This document shows, piece by piece, positions 49,609 to 57,800 of a stretch of DNA of 64,000 nt (the first letter of the stretch is position 1; each line of letters opens with the position of its first letter). The translations under genes and the position numbers were made by a program. The DNA is from Nonomuraea africana (GTDB lineage Bacteria > Actinomycetota > Actinomycetes > Streptosporangiales > Streptosporangiaceae): contig NZ_JADBEF010000001.1 of NCBI RefSeq assembly GCF_014873535.1, positions 5,766,001-5,830,000 on the forward strand, read 5' to 3'. The notes beneath the pieces are model-generated. The model did not search any database. It was not told the origin of the DNA and saw only the letters and a list, made by a program, of their open reading frames with translations.

Positions 49609-50395
49609 TCGTGCCGCCGATGGTCAGCGCCGCGGCCAGCAGCGCGGGCACGGCCGTCGAGGGCGAGGTGGGCAGCGGCTCGCCGAGCAGGATCGCGCCG
49701 GCGAGCACGGAGGTGATCGGGTCGATGACCTGCACGCCCGCGTATGCGATGCCGAAGTAGCCGACCGCGTAGGACCGCTGGAGCAGCACCACCGCGCAGA
49801 CCAGCAACGTGGGGATGACCAGCGTGAACCAGTGGACGAGCCGGGAGAGGTCGCCCTCCATGCCGCCCCCCACGACGCGCACGAACGTGGACACGCTCGC
49901 GGTGACCACGCCCGCTCCCACCGACAGCAGCAGCGCCTTGGCCGGACCTCGTGACCTGCGCGCCGCCGCGTTCGCGACCAGCACGATGGCCCCGATGACC
50001 GCGATGAACCCCAGCGCGGCGGTCGAGGACAGCTCCGGTTTCACGTCCGTGTGCGGCACCAGCAGCGTCAGCCAGAGCAGGCCCACCGCCACGGCGATGG
50101 ACCCGAGGATCTCCGCCCGGTACGGCTTGCGGCCGTACAGGTAGGCGGCCAGCGGGACCGCGAACACCAGCGTCGCCACCGACACCGGCTGCACGACCAC
50201 CAGGGGCGCGAAGCTCAGCGCCACCGCGTGCAGGCTGGCGCCGGTGAAGCCGATGACGCCGCCGATCCACCAGCGCGGGCGCCTGACCAGCTTGAGCGAG
50301 GCGCCCTCGGCGACCGCCTCGAACTGCTGCAGCGCGGCGCCGACCGCGTATCCCAGTGCCCCGGCGAGGGCGATGACCAGGCCGACCCACGTCAT
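49511..50395 (-). CDS. DMT family transporter
   Basis: Membrane protein of 294 residues with about nine to ten hydrophobic segments and the DMT/magnesium-transporter-like pattern GALGYAVGAALQQFEA. The C-terminal 25 residues are polar and lie in the overlap with the monooxygenase gene, so that tail may be less certain than the rest. Efflux or uptake of a small solute is likely; the substrate is unknown. It has no obvious operon partner. Confidence 0.78.
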   Translation of the reverse strand: MTWVGLVIALAGALGYAVGAALQQFEAVAEGASLKLVRRPRWWIGGVIGFTGASLHAVALSFAPLVVVQPVSVATLVFAVPLAAYLYGRKPYRAEILGSIAVAVGLLWLTLLVPHTDVKPELSSTAALGFIAVIGAIVLVANAAARRSRGPAKALLLSVGAGVVTASVSTFVRVVGGGMEGDLSRLVHWFTLVIPTLLVCAVVLLQRSYAVGYFGIAYAGVQVIDPITSVLAGAILLGEPLPTSPSTAVPALLAAALTIGGTITLGRLAPDQSRPTPEVSIPVPHPSSATSDRS

Positions 50396-50475
50396 GGGCG
50401 CCCGCGCAGGGGCGTGGAACCTCTCAGGAGCATTGCTCCAGCTTAGAGTCCCTGCGCCATGGCTTGAATCAGACT

Positions 50476-50838
50476 TTAGGAGGACCTCTCAGGACAAACG
50501 CAGAACAGATGACCCTCGGGGTCCTGCATGACGACCCAGCCTTCGCCGGGCTGGAACTCGGGCTTGGTGGCGCCGAGCGCCTCGTACTCCTCGACCGCCT
50601 TGGCCACGTCGGGCACCCGGAAGTCGAGATGGAACTGCTTGTCGTCACTCGGCCACGCGGGCGCCTTGTAGCCGGGCAGCCGACCGAAGTAGATGCTCGT
50701 GGCGCCGTCGCCGACCGCGGAGTACTCGGCCTCGGCGACCTGGATCTCGAAGCCGGTCACCTTGGACCAGAACTCCGCCATCTTCACGGGGTCTTCGCAG
50801 TCGATGGAGACGGCGATCAGGCTTGCCTTCGTTGTCAT
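50476..50838 (-). CDS. VOC family protein (glyoxalase/dioxygenase fold)
   Basis: Protein of 120 residues with two beta-alpha-beta-beta-beta units. It opens with LIAVSIDCEDPVKMAEFWSKVTG and ends with GWVVMQDPEGHLFCVCPE, the pattern of actinobacterial VOC proteins often annotated as glyoxalase. Metal ligands are not complete, so it may bind a ligand (drug-binding type) instead of catalysing. Its upstream region contains CCTGTCAG twice at a 10-bp interval and is shared with the leader peptide of the EamA gene. Confidence 0.84.
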   Translation of the reverse strand: MTTKASLIAVSIDCEDPVKMAEFWSKVTGFEIQVAEAEYSAVGDGATSIYFGRLPGYKAPAWPSDDKQFHLDFRVPDVAKAVEEYEALGATKPEFQPGEGWVVMQDPEGHLFCVCPERSS

Positions 50839-50902
50839 GACGCCAGTCTGGCAGGCATACCTGTCAGCTCCTGTCAGGTACACGAGGGCATAGGGTGAGG
50901 GG

Positions 50903-50941
50903 GTGCCGTACTTCGTGATCTCTCCGCCGCCCGCGCACTAG
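50903..50941 (+). CDS. 12-residue leader peptide MPYFVISPPPAH
   Basis: A short frame, GTG to TAG, encoding MPYFVISPPPAH. A TAGGGT box six bases upstream and a purine-rich AGGGTGAGGGG before GTG support translation, either leaderless or with a Shine-Dalgarno. Three prolines in a row are a strong natural stall site for ribosomes, relieved by EF-P. The proline codons overlap the first arm of a hairpin, so a stalled ribosome would cover that arm. It precedes the EamA transporter gene and looks like a regulatory upstream ORF. Confidence 0.6.
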   Translation: MPYFVISPPPAH

Positions 50942-51040
50942 CGGGCGGCACTCTCCTGTAGTTCTCCGGGTCCTCCGCGATCCGGGGGTGGTTGCCGCCC
51001 GCGTACGGGCCGGACGTCGACAACCACTCCTCCCGGAGAG
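50926..51040 (+). promoter_or_regulatory. Leader-peptide translational attenuator of the EamA gene
   Basis: Arm 1 GCCGCCCGC (50926-50934, inside the leader ORF) pairs perfectly with arm 2 GCGGGCGGC (50941-50949). An identical copy of arm 1 recurs as arm 3 at 50994-51002, so arm 2 can pair with either. Downstream, GGGGTGGTTG (50985-50994) pairs with CAACCACTCC (51021-51030), and TCTCCGGG (50963-50970) pairs with CCCGGAGA (51032-51039), which is the Shine-Dalgarno of the transporter gene. A ribosome held on arm 1 would free arm 2 to seize arm 3, break the second stem and expose the ribosome-binding site. Confidence 0.65.
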
Positions 51041-51044
51041 ATCA

Positions 51045-51908
51045 ATGACGCAAGTTTCCGTGCGGCGCGGCGTGCTGTACGTCTCGGTGGCCGCGGCCGC
51101 CTGGGGCACCGGCGGCGCGGCCGGGTCCCTGCTCTTCCAGTCCACAGGGCTCGGCCCGGTCGGGGTCTCGCTCTGGCGATACCTGCTCGGCGCGCTCTTC
51201 CTCATCACGATCATCCGCCGCAGGCCGGCCACCCACCGCAGGATGCTGCTGGTGGGGGCGGGTATGGCGCTCTACCAGACCGCCTACTTCGGTGCGATCG
51301 CCGCCTCGGGGGTGGCCATCGCGACGGTGGTCACGATGGGCGCCACGCCGCTGTTCACCGCGGTGGGCGGGCGGATCTTCCTCGGCGAGCGGCTCGACAG
51401 GGTCGGCACGGCCTGCGTCGGCGCCGCGCTGCTGGGGCTGATCCTGCTCACGGCCGGGTCGAGCGGCGCGGGCCCCGAGGCCACGGCCACGCTCGCGGGC
51501 GTGGGCCTCGCGCTGCTGTCGGCGGCGGGATACGCCGCCGTCACGCTCCACTCCAGGCGGCACCACGACGACCCGTACGGCACCGCCGTGGGCGGGTTCG
51601 CCGTGGGCGCGCTGTGCCTGGCGCCGTTCGCCATGACCGACGGCTTCCTGCCAGAGGTCACGCTGCCGACCGTGGCGTTGCTGATCTACCTCGGCGCGGT
51701 GCCGACCGCCCTGGCGTACGGGCTGTATTTCCGGAGCCTGTCCGCGCTCAGAGCGACCACCGTGTCGGTGATCTCCCTCGGCGAGGCGGTCGGCGCGGCG
51801 GCGCTCGGCGTGCTGCTGTTCGGCGAGCGCCTGACGGCGCTGACCATGGCGGGTTGCCTTGTGTTGCTCGGCGCGGTGGTCGTACTCACCGTGCACGAGC
51901 GCGAATGA
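51045..51908 (+). CDS. EamA family transporter (DMT superfamily), attenuator-controlled
   Basis: Membrane protein of 287 residues with ten helices in two EamA halves. The halves begin VAAAAWGTGGAAGSLLF and LALLSAAGYAAVTLHSRRH, and ALRATTVSVISLGEAVGAA is the typical block before the last helices. Members export amino acids, drugs or metabolites. ATG 51045 uses CCCGGAGAG as ribosome-binding site, which the leader can mask. Regulation by ribosome stalling suggests a link to translation stress or to an antibiotic. Confidence 0.87.
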   Translation: MTQVSVRRGVLYVSVAAAAWGTGGAAGSLLFQSTGLGPVGVSLWRYLLGALFLITIIRRRPATHRRMLLVGAGMALYQTAYFGAIAASGVAIATVVTMGATPLFTAVGGRIFLGERLDRVGTACVGAALLGLILLTAGSSGAGPEATATLAGVGLALLSAAGYAAVTLHSRRHHDDPYGTAVGGFAVGALCLAPFAMTDGFLPEVTLPTVALLIYLGAVPTALAYGLYFRSLSALRATTVSVISLGEAVGAAALGVLLFGERLTALTMAGCLVLLGAVVVLTVHERE

Positions 51909-51987
51909 GCTAGTGTCCGGTACGGCGGGCGCCGCCGTACCGGCACGTACGGGAACCGGTGCCGACCGAGCGCTCGTTGGAGGATTC

Positions 51988-54177
51988 GTGGCGTCGTTTT
52001 CCGGGTTTTTCAGGAACCTTCTGGACCGGCCAGGAGGCCTGAACCTGAGCCCCTACCAGAAGATCGTCGAGGCGGCGGCCAAGCTGTGCTTCCCCGGCGA
52101 ACTGCCCGAGCCGAAGATGGACGACCTGGCGCAGTTCTGCGCCGTCGTGCGCGAGGCCGCGGACCGGACGCTGGGGCTCAGGCCGTACGACGTGCAGTTG
52201 CTGGGCACGCTGGCGCTCCTTCACGGGCACGTGGCCGAGATGGCGACCGGCGAGGGCAAGACGCTGTCGGGCGCCATGGCCGCGGCGGGCTACGCGCTGC
52301 AGGGCAAGCGGGTCCACGTGATCTCGGTCAACGACTACCTGGCGCAACGCGACGCGGAGTGGATGGCGCCCTTCTACGCGGCGCTCGACGTCAGCGTCGG
52401 CTGGATCAGCCAGAACTCCACGCACGAGGAGCGGCGCGCCGCCTACGAGAAGGACGTCTGTTACGGCCCCGTCAGCGAGATCGGCTTCGACGTGCTGCGC
52501 GACAGGATGCGCACCGACGCGAGCGAGATCATCATGCCCGCGCCCGAGGTGGCGCTGGTCGACGAGGCCGACTCCGTGCTGGTGGACGAGGCGCGCGTGC
52601 CGCTGGTGCTGGCGGGCGCGGCCGACCCGGGCGACGCCGTGCCCGAGATGGCGGCGCTGGTGCGCACCCTGGTCAGGGGCTACCACTACGAGATCGACGA
52701 GCAGTCGCGCAACGTCTTCCTGACGCCGAAGGGCGCCGACAGCGTGGAGTCGATCCTCGGCGTCGAGCTGTACGACGAGAACGAGCCCGGCACGCTGATC
52801 GAGCTCAACCTGGCCCTGCACGCGCACGCGCTGCTCACCCGCGACGTCGACTACATCGTGCGCGACGGCAAGGTGCAGCTGATCAACCCCTCGCGCGGCC
52901 GCGTGGCGCTGCTGCAGCGCTGGCCCGACGGCCTGCAGGCGGCGGTGGAGGCCAAGGAGGCGCTCTCCCCCACGGAGAAGGGCGAGATCCTCGACCAGAT
53001 CACCGTGCAGGGGCTGATCAGGCGCTACCCGCAGGTGTGCGGCATGACCGGCACCGCGGTCGCGGTCAGCGAGCAGCTCGGCGAGTTCTACGGGCTGAAG
53101 GTGGCGGTCATCCCGCCGAACAAGCCGTGCGTGCGGGTGGACGAGCCCGACCGCCTCTACCCGACCGAGCCCGACAAGGACGCGGCGCTGGTCGAGATGA
53201 TCCAGGAGATGCACGCCACGGGGCGGCCGATCCTCATCGGCACCCTCGACGTGGCCGAGTCGGAGAACCTGGCCAAGCTGCTGCAGCGCCGCGGCATGGA
53301 GCCGGTCGTGCTCAACGCCAAGAACGACGCGGAGGAGGCCGCGATCATCGCCAGGGCGGGCGAGCTGCGCGCGATCACCGTCTCCACCCAGATGGCGGGC
53401 CGCGGCACCGACATCCGCCTCGGAGAGGGCGTGGCCGAGCTCGGCGGCCTGTACGTGATCGGCTCGGGCCGGCACGTCAGCAGCCGCCTCGACGACCAGC
53501 TGCGCGGGCGCGCGGGCCGCCAGGGCGACCCCGGCGGCTCGGTCTTCTTCGCGAGCATGCGCGACGACCTCATCACCCAGTACGTGCCGGACGAGCGCCC
53601 GCCCGCCGCCGACCCCGACGGTGTCGTACGGCACCGCCGCGGCGCCTACCTCATCGGCCACGCGCAGCGCGTCGCCGAGGGCGTCAACCTGGAGATCCAC
53701 CGCAACACCTGGCGCTACACCCGCCTGCTCGAGCACCAGCGCGAGCTCATCCTCGAATGGCGGGACAAGGTCCTGCACACCGACGCGGCCGCCGAGGCGC
53801 TGGCCAAGGCCGACCCCGAGCGCTGGGCCTCGCTCGACGACGACTCCCGCGACGAGCGCGCCAGGCAGATAGTCCTGCACGCGATCGACACCTGCTGGAC
53901 CGAGCACCTGGCGTTCCTGAGCGACCTGCGCGAGGGCATCCACCTGCGGGCGCTGGGCCGCATGAGCCCGGTCGACGAGTTCCAGCGCGAGGCGGTGGCG
54001 GAGTACAAGACGTTGCTGGCGGAGGTGGAGCGGCGCTCGCTCGAGTCGTTCGAGGAGCCGGGCCGCGACCTGAAGCGCCCGTCGGCGACGTGGACGTACA
54101 TGGTGCAGGAGAATCCGTTCGGCACCGAATGGGACCGCATTCTGAAGAGGGTCACCTCGGCTGTCCGGCACGGGTAA
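51988..54177 (+). CDS. secA2: Accessory Sec translocase ATPase SecA2
   Basis: Motor protein of 729 residues. Walker A ATGEGKT is at 86-92, the DEAD-type motif is LVDEADSVLVDEA, and GRGTDIRLGEGV with LRGRAGRQGDPG supplies motifs V and VI. It is shorter than housekeeping SecA (about 900) and lacks its C-terminal zinc tail, as in accessory SecA2. SecA2 exports a limited set of proteins through SecYEG. No SecY2 or glycosylated-adhesin genes are nearby, so it is of the SecA2-only kind. GTG 51988 has TTGGAGG upstream. Confidence 0.92.
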   Translation: MASFSGFFRNLLDRPGGLNLSPYQKIVEAAAKLCFPGELPEPKMDDLAQFCAVVREAADRTLGLRPYDVQLLGTLALLHGHVAEMATGEGKTLSGAMAAAGYALQGKRVHVISVNDYLAQRDAEWMAPFYAALDVSVGWISQNSTHEERRAAYEKDVCYGPVSEIGFDVLRDRMRTDASEIIMPAPEVALVDEADSVLVDEARVPLVLAGAADPGDAVPEMAALVRTLVRGYHYEIDEQSRNVFLTPKGADSVESILGVELYDENEPGTLIELNLALHAHALLTRDVDYIVRDGKVQLINPSRGRVALLQRWPDGLQAAVEAKEALSPTEKGEILDQITVQGLIRRYPQVCGMTGTAVAVSEQLGEFYGLKVAVIPPNKPCVRVDEPDRLYPTEPDKDAALVEMIQEMHATGRPILIGTLDVAESENLAKLLQRRGMEPVVLNAKNDAEEAAIIARAGELRAITVSTQMAGRGTDIRLGEGVAELGGLYVIGSGRHVSSRLDDQLRGRAGRQGDPGGSVFFASMRDDLITQYVPDERPPAADPDGVVRHRRGAYLIGHAQRVAEGVNLEIHRNTWRYTRLLEHQRELILEWRDKVLHTDAAAEALAKADPERWASLDDDSRDERARQIVLHAIDTCWTEHLAFLSDLREGIHLRALGRMSPVDEFQREAVAEYKTLLAEVERRSLESFEEPGRDLKRPSATWTYMVQENPFGTEWDRILKRVTSAVRHG

Positions 54178-54194
54178 AGGCAGCGTGATGAACG

Positions 54195-54515
54195 GTGACG
54201 AACATCGTCGTCGACTGGATTCTCCTGGCGCTGGCCGTTTTTCTGGCGGCGCTCGGGAATGCCGTTCTCATCACCGGGCGCATTCCCAGGGGAACGCCCC
54301 AGCGGCGCAAAGTCATCAATCCGCGCCTGCAGGGATGGGCATACCTGCTGATGGCGGCGGCGTGCGCCTTGATGATCCTGCAGAACGCCGGCCTGCCGGA
54401 CGAGATGAAAACGCTGGGACTGGTCTTGTACGGGGTGTGCCTGCTGAGCTCCGCCGGAATCGCGCGCTGGAACACGCGCGGCCGTCCGGCGGTTAGCGCG
54501 CAGCCGCCAGGGTAG
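54195..54515 (+). CDS. Small membrane protein, function unknown
   Basis: Protein of 106 residues with three to four hydrophobic segments (about 5-28, 45-65, 72-90). It starts with GTG 54195, 17 bases after secA2, so it may share that transcript and act near the export machinery. No family was recognised. The Ser/Pro-rich tail ends just before the PRC-barrel gene. Confidence 0.6.
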   Translation: MTNIVVDWILLALAVFLAALGNAVLITGRIPRGTPQRRKVINPRLQGWAYLLMAAACALMILQNAGLPDEMKTLGLVLYGVCLLSSAGIARWNTRGRPAVSAQPPG

Positions 54516-54562
54516 TGGGGGCGGGCCCGAGAAAGACGAAAGAAGAGAGGGAGAGAGCACCA

Positions 54563-54913
54563 ATGGAGCTCTGGAACTATCGTCCTGACGTCTACGACCG
54601 GAACCAGAGTCTGGACCTCGTGGGTTACCACGTCCAGGCGACGGACGGCAAGATCGGGTCAATCGACGAGGCGACCTACGAGGTCGGCGAGAGCTACGTC
54701 ATCATCGACACCGGACCGTGGATCTTCGGTAAGAAGGTCATGCTGCCCGCCTCGGTGATCACTCGCATCGACCCGCAGGAGCGCAACGTCTACGTCTCCA
54801 GGACGAAGGAAGAGATCAAGAACGCTCCCGAGTTCGACGAGGGTTCGTTCAAGGAGCCGGACTATCGGCAGCGGCTGGGCGACTACTACGGCCGCTTCCC
54901 TCAGACCTTCTGA
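54563..54913 (+). CDS. PRC-barrel domain-containing protein
   Basis: Protein of 116 residues. The PRC-barrel core runs through VGYHVQATDGKIGSIDEATYEVGESYVIIDTGPWIFGKKVMLPASVI, followed by an acidic helix. PRC-barrel proteins link RNA processing (RimM) or photosynthetic centres; small stand-alone ones like this in actinomycetes are often stress-induced with unknown role. A purine-rich GAGGGAGAGAG tract precedes ATG. A strong bidirectional terminator follows. Confidence 0.85.
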   Translation: MELWNYRPDVYDRNQSLDLVGYHVQATDGKIGSIDEATYEVGESYVIIDTGPWIFGKKVMLPASVITRIDPQERNVYVSRTKEEIKNAPEFDEGSFKEPDYRQRLGDYYGRFPQTF

Positions 54914-54928
54914 CACGAGGAGGCGGAA

Positions 54929-54959
54929 GGGCCGCGCCCACCGGGCGCGGCCCTTTCTC
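54929..54959. terminator. Bidirectional terminator
   Basis: An 11-bp perfect stem GGGCCGCGCCC / GGGCGCGGCCC with an ACC loop and TTTCTC after it. It ends the PRC-barrel transcript and also lies at the 3' end of the convergent nucleotidyltransferase gene. Confidence 0.8.
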
Positions 54960-55554
54960 ATGGCCACTTGGGGTCCATGACCGCCTCGACCGGCTTGTCG
55001 ATGATCTCAAGGCGTTCCAGCAGCGTCAGGAAGGTGAAGGCGTAGGGCGAGTGCTCGGTCACCGCGGCCACCCTGTTCCAGTCGACCTGCTCGCGCAGCG
55101 CCCGCACCTGCGGCAGCAGCGAGCCGTAGTCGCAGGAGTGCTCCGACATCGGCAGCAACCAGGAGATGACCAGGTCGGTGGCCTCCAGCACGGGCACGAT
55201 CACCGCCGAAGCCGGCAGCGACTCGGCCCTGGCCAGCAGGCCCTCGGTGACCGACCGGTCGGCGATCCTGAAGATCAGGTCCACCAGGCGGCCTTCGTCA
55301 TAGGCCTTGACCAGCCAGTCCTCCGGCGGTTTCGCGGTGGTGAAGCCGATCCTGGCCAGACCCTCCAACGCGGCGGGCACGTCCTTCTCCATCAGCACGA
55401 AATCCACGTCGTGCAGCGAGGGAGCCGCTCCCCTGGCATAGGCGGCGCAGCCGCCCGCGAGCGCGAACGGCACGCCGGACTCCTTGAGCCCGGTGCTGGC
55501 TCTCTTCAACGTCTCCAGGATGGAATCGGTGACCTCGTGGCTGTGGCTGCCCAT
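54958..55554 (-). CDS. Nucleotidyltransferase-like protein
   Basis: Protein of 198 residues with a minimal nucleotidyltransferase fold. ALAGGCAAYARG and LHDVDFVLM match the G-[GS] ... D-x-D signature with Asp at both metal positions. The C-terminal half is helical. Such proteins occur as antitoxin-like enzymes or as hypothetical nucleotidyltransferases; no toxin-like partner is adjacent. ATG 55554 lacks a strong Shine-Dalgarno. Function is not further resolved. Confidence 0.68.
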   Translation of the reverse strand: MGSHSHEVTDSILETLKRASTGLKESGVPFALAGGCAAYARGAAPSLHDVDFVLMEKDVPAALEGLARIGFTTAKPPEDWLVKAYDEGRLVDLIFRIADRSVTEGLLARAESLPASAVIVPVLEATDLVISWLLPMSEHSCDYGSLLPQVRALREQVDWNRVAAVTEHSPYAFTFLTLLERLEIIDKPVEAVMDPKWP

Positions 55555-55616
55555 GTGACGCCAGCTACCCGCACGCTCGGCGACTAGACCTGCCGAGCAG
55601 GGGTAGCGGGCACTCC

Positions 55617-56078
55617 ATGACGGAGATCACCGAGGAGTACGGCCGCCCGGTCGGCGGCTACCTGCGGATCATGGCAGCGTACGGCGGGGCCGTCACGGCC
55701 GCGGCCGCGCTGGCCGTCTTCCTGGGGAAGAAACCGCCCGAGCGGATCGGCGTGCTCGATCTCTTCCTCATGGGCGTGAGCACCCACCGGATGTCGCGCA
55801 CGCTCGCCAAGGACAGCGTGACCAGCCCGCTGCGCGCCCCCTTCACCAGGTTCGACGGGGTGAGCGGCCCCGCCGAGCTGAAGGAGGAGCCGCGGGGCGC
55901 GGTGGGCGAGCTGGTCGCCTGCCCCTTCTGCCTCGCGCAGTGGGTGGCCACCGCCTACGCCGTGGGACTGGTCTTCGCGCCTCGGCTGACCCGCCTGGCG
56001 GGCTCGACGATGACGGCGGTGGCCGTCTCCGACTGGCTGCAGCTCGGCTACGCCAAGCTCATGAAGGAGGCCGAGTGA
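55617..56078 (+). CDS. DUF1360 membrane protein
   Basis: Protein of 153 residues with three hydrophobic helices. The DUF1360 core is DLFLMGVSTHRMSRTLAKDSVTSPLRAPF and LVACPFCLAQW, the latter with a CPFC pair. DUF1360 proteins resemble sporulation protein YjcM/YczN-like families without known activity; in Bacillus some are coat components. The next gene overlaps by GTGA. It may act with that second membrane protein. Confidence 0.78.
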   Translation: MTEITEEYGRPVGGYLRIMAAYGGAVTAAAALAVFLGKKPPERIGVLDLFLMGVSTHRMSRTLAKDSVTSPLRAPFTRFDGVSGPAELKEEPRGAVGELVACPFCLAQWVATAYAVGLVFAPRLTRLAGSTMTAVAVSDWLQLGYAKLMKEAE

Positions 56079-56566
56079 AAGAGGAGCGGGCCGAACCCGG
56101 CGAGAGCCACAAGGAGCGGGTGGATCGCGAGCTGGCCGAGCTGCTGCAGGGGCTGCGGGTGGCGGTCACCGGCGTGCAGGTGCTGTTCGCCTTCCTGCTC
56201 ACCGTCCCGTTCCAGGTGGGTTTCGTCAAGGTCGACGCCCTGGGCCGGTGGCTGTTCTTCATCTCGCTGATGGCCGCGGCGTTCGCCTCCGTCTGCTTCA
56301 TCGCCCCCGCCGCCCAGCACCGGCTCCTCTTCCGCACCGGGCTGAAGGAGAAGATGCTGCACCGGGCCAACGAGCTGGGCGTGGCGGGTGCGATGTTCCT
56401 CCTGGTGGCGATGACCAGCGCGGTCGCCCTCGTCACCGAAACGGTGATCAACAACTGGCAGGCCGCGCTGTTCGCCGCCGCCGTGGCGCTGACCGGTGTC
56501 TGGTTCTGGCTGCTCCAGCCGCTGCTCGACCTCTACCGGAGCCGGGGCAGTACCTCGGCCGAGTAG
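56075..56566 (+). CDS. DUF6328 family membrane protein
   Basis: Protein of 163 residues with four helices and a short cytoplasmic start. The block ELLQGLRVAVTGVQVLFAFLLTVPF and FISLMAAAFASVCFIAPAAQHR matches DUF6328, a common actinobacterial family of unknown role. GTG 56075 overlaps the DUF1360 stop, so they are coupled. Its end overlaps the convergent F420 oxidoreductase gene by 34 bases. Confidence 0.8.
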   Translation: MKEERAEPGESHKERVDRELAELLQGLRVAVTGVQVLFAFLLTVPFQVGFVKVDALGRWLFFISLMAAAFASVCFIAPAAQHRLLFRTGLKEKMLHRANELGVAGAMFLLVAMTSAVALVTETVINNWQAALFAAAVALTGVWFWLLQPLLDLYRSRGSTSAE

Positions 56567-57486
56567 AACGCGAAGAACGCGTCCTGGTCGGGTCCGATCT
56601 GGTTGACGTAGATCTCGTCGAATCCGGCGTCGACGTACTTCCTGATGGCCTGGACGTGCGCCTCGGGGTCGGGTCCGCACGGGCTCGACCCGGCCGCCTC
56701 CTCCTCGGTGACCATCTCGGCCAGCTGCTCGAAGTGCCTGGGCAGCGGCAGCAGCTGGGAGGCCTCGCCCTTGATGCCCTGCGTGGGCCAGAGCCGGTGG
56801 ACCGTCGCCCTGGCCTGCGCCTCGTCGGGGGCGTAGCAGACCTTCAGCCCGCCCGCCGCGGGCTTGCTCTCGCCGCCCGACTTGTGGAACAGCTCGACCA
56901 GCTCGGCGGTGGGTCCGGTGGTGATGTAGCCGTCGGCGATGCGGCCCGCCAGCTCGACGGACTTGTCGCCGAACCCCGACATGTAGATCGGCGGCGGCTG
57001 GTCGGGCAGGGTGTAGAGCCTGGCGGTGTCGACGCGGTAGTGAGTGCCCCTGTGCGTGACGAGGTCGCCCTGCCACAGCTTGCGTATGACGTCGACGGCC
57101 TCCTCCAGCATCTCCAGGCGCTCCTCGGCGGGCGGCCAGGCCGTACCCGTGATGTGCTCGTTGAGCGCCTCGCCGGTGCCGATGCCCAGGCGGAAGCGGC
57201 CCTCGCACATGGCGGCGCTGGTGGCCGCGGCCTGGGCGACGACGGCGGGGTGGATGCGGATCAGCGGACAGGTGACGGCCGTGGTGACGGGCAGCCTGGT
57301 GGTCGCCGCGATGCCGCCGATCACCGACCACACGAACGGGCTCTGACCCTGTTCGTCCAGCCACGGGTGGTAATGGTCGGAAATCCACAGCGCCTCGAAG
57401 CCGGATTGCTCGGCCAACTGGGCCTGGCGGACGAGCTCGTTGGGGCCGTGTTCCTCTGATGACAGGAAATAGCCGAATGTTGTCAT
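56533..57486 (-). CDS. F420-dependent LLM-class oxidoreductase (TIGR03557 type)
   Basis: Luciferase-like TIM-barrel enzyme of 317 residues. It resembles F420-dependent glucose-6-phosphate dehydrogenases: YFLSSEEHGPNELVRQAQLAEQSGF, then ISDHYHPWLDEQGQSPFVWS and IGTGEALNEHITG. The phosphate-binding residues of true Fgd enzymes are only partly kept, so the substrate may differ. It reduces or oxidises with coenzyme F420, in line with the PPOX protein earlier in the window. Confidence 0.9.
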   Translation of the reverse strand: MTTFGYFLSSEEHGPNELVRQAQLAEQSGFEALWISDHYHPWLDEQGQSPFVWSVIGGIAATTRLPVTTAVTCPLIRIHPAVVAQAAATSAAMCEGRFRLGIGTGEALNEHITGTAWPPAEERLEMLEEAVDVIRKLWQGDLVTHRGTHYRVDTARLYTLPDQPPPIYMSGFGDKSVELAGRIADGYITTGPTAELVELFHKSGGESKPAAGGLKVCYAPDEAQARATVHRLWPTQGIKGEASQLLPLPRHFEQLAEMVTEEEAAGSSPCGPDPEAHVQAIRKYVDAGFDEIYVNQIGPDQDAFFAFYSAEVLPRLR

Positions 57487-57549
57487 AAATCGGCCCCTTC
57501 CCGGCGGGTTGAATGTTAGACGGCTTTCCTCCGGGGCAGCTCAGGTCCC

Positions 57550-57699
57550 ATGGCTACTTTGCTCTGGATCATCGCAGTAATCCTCGTCATCGCCGGGATC
57601 TACGTGATCCTGGCCCGACGCGACATTCTCTGGGGAATCGTCCTCATCGTTCTCGGATTCCTCGTCGGCCCTGGAGGCGTCAGCATTTTCAACGTATGA
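57550..57699 (+). CDS. GPGG-motif small membrane protein
   Basis: A 49-residue protein with two membrane segments separated by ARRDILWG, ending GFLVGPGGVSIFNV. The GPGG motif after the second helix defines a small conserved actinobacterial membrane family without known function. It has its own strong terminator five bases after the stop, so it is a single-gene transcript. Confidence 0.78.
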   Translation: MATLLWIIAVILVIAGIYVILARRDILWGIVLIVLGFLVGPGGVSIFNV

Positions 57700-57703
57700 A
57701 GCC

Positions 57704-57746
57704 CCTCGGGTGGGCAGGGACAAGCGCCCTGTCCACCCGAGGCTTT
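57704..57746 (+). terminator. Terminator of the GPGG-motif gene
   Basis: A long hairpin of 10 plus 5 bp (CCTCGGGTGG...CCACCCGAGG and CAGGG...CCCTG, one mismatched pair) followed by CTTTGC. Confidence 0.8.
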
Positions 57747-57800
57747 GCCCAATAGGACATGGCCCTGCCATTCCGCCCACCAGTGGGGCAGGAGGCAGAG

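Noticed and set aside
51910..54171. Very long open frame on the minus strand opposite secA2
   Set aside because: It is a mirror of the high-GC coding strand: Arg/Gly/His/Val-rich, no family resemblance, and the plus strand encodes a complete SecA2.
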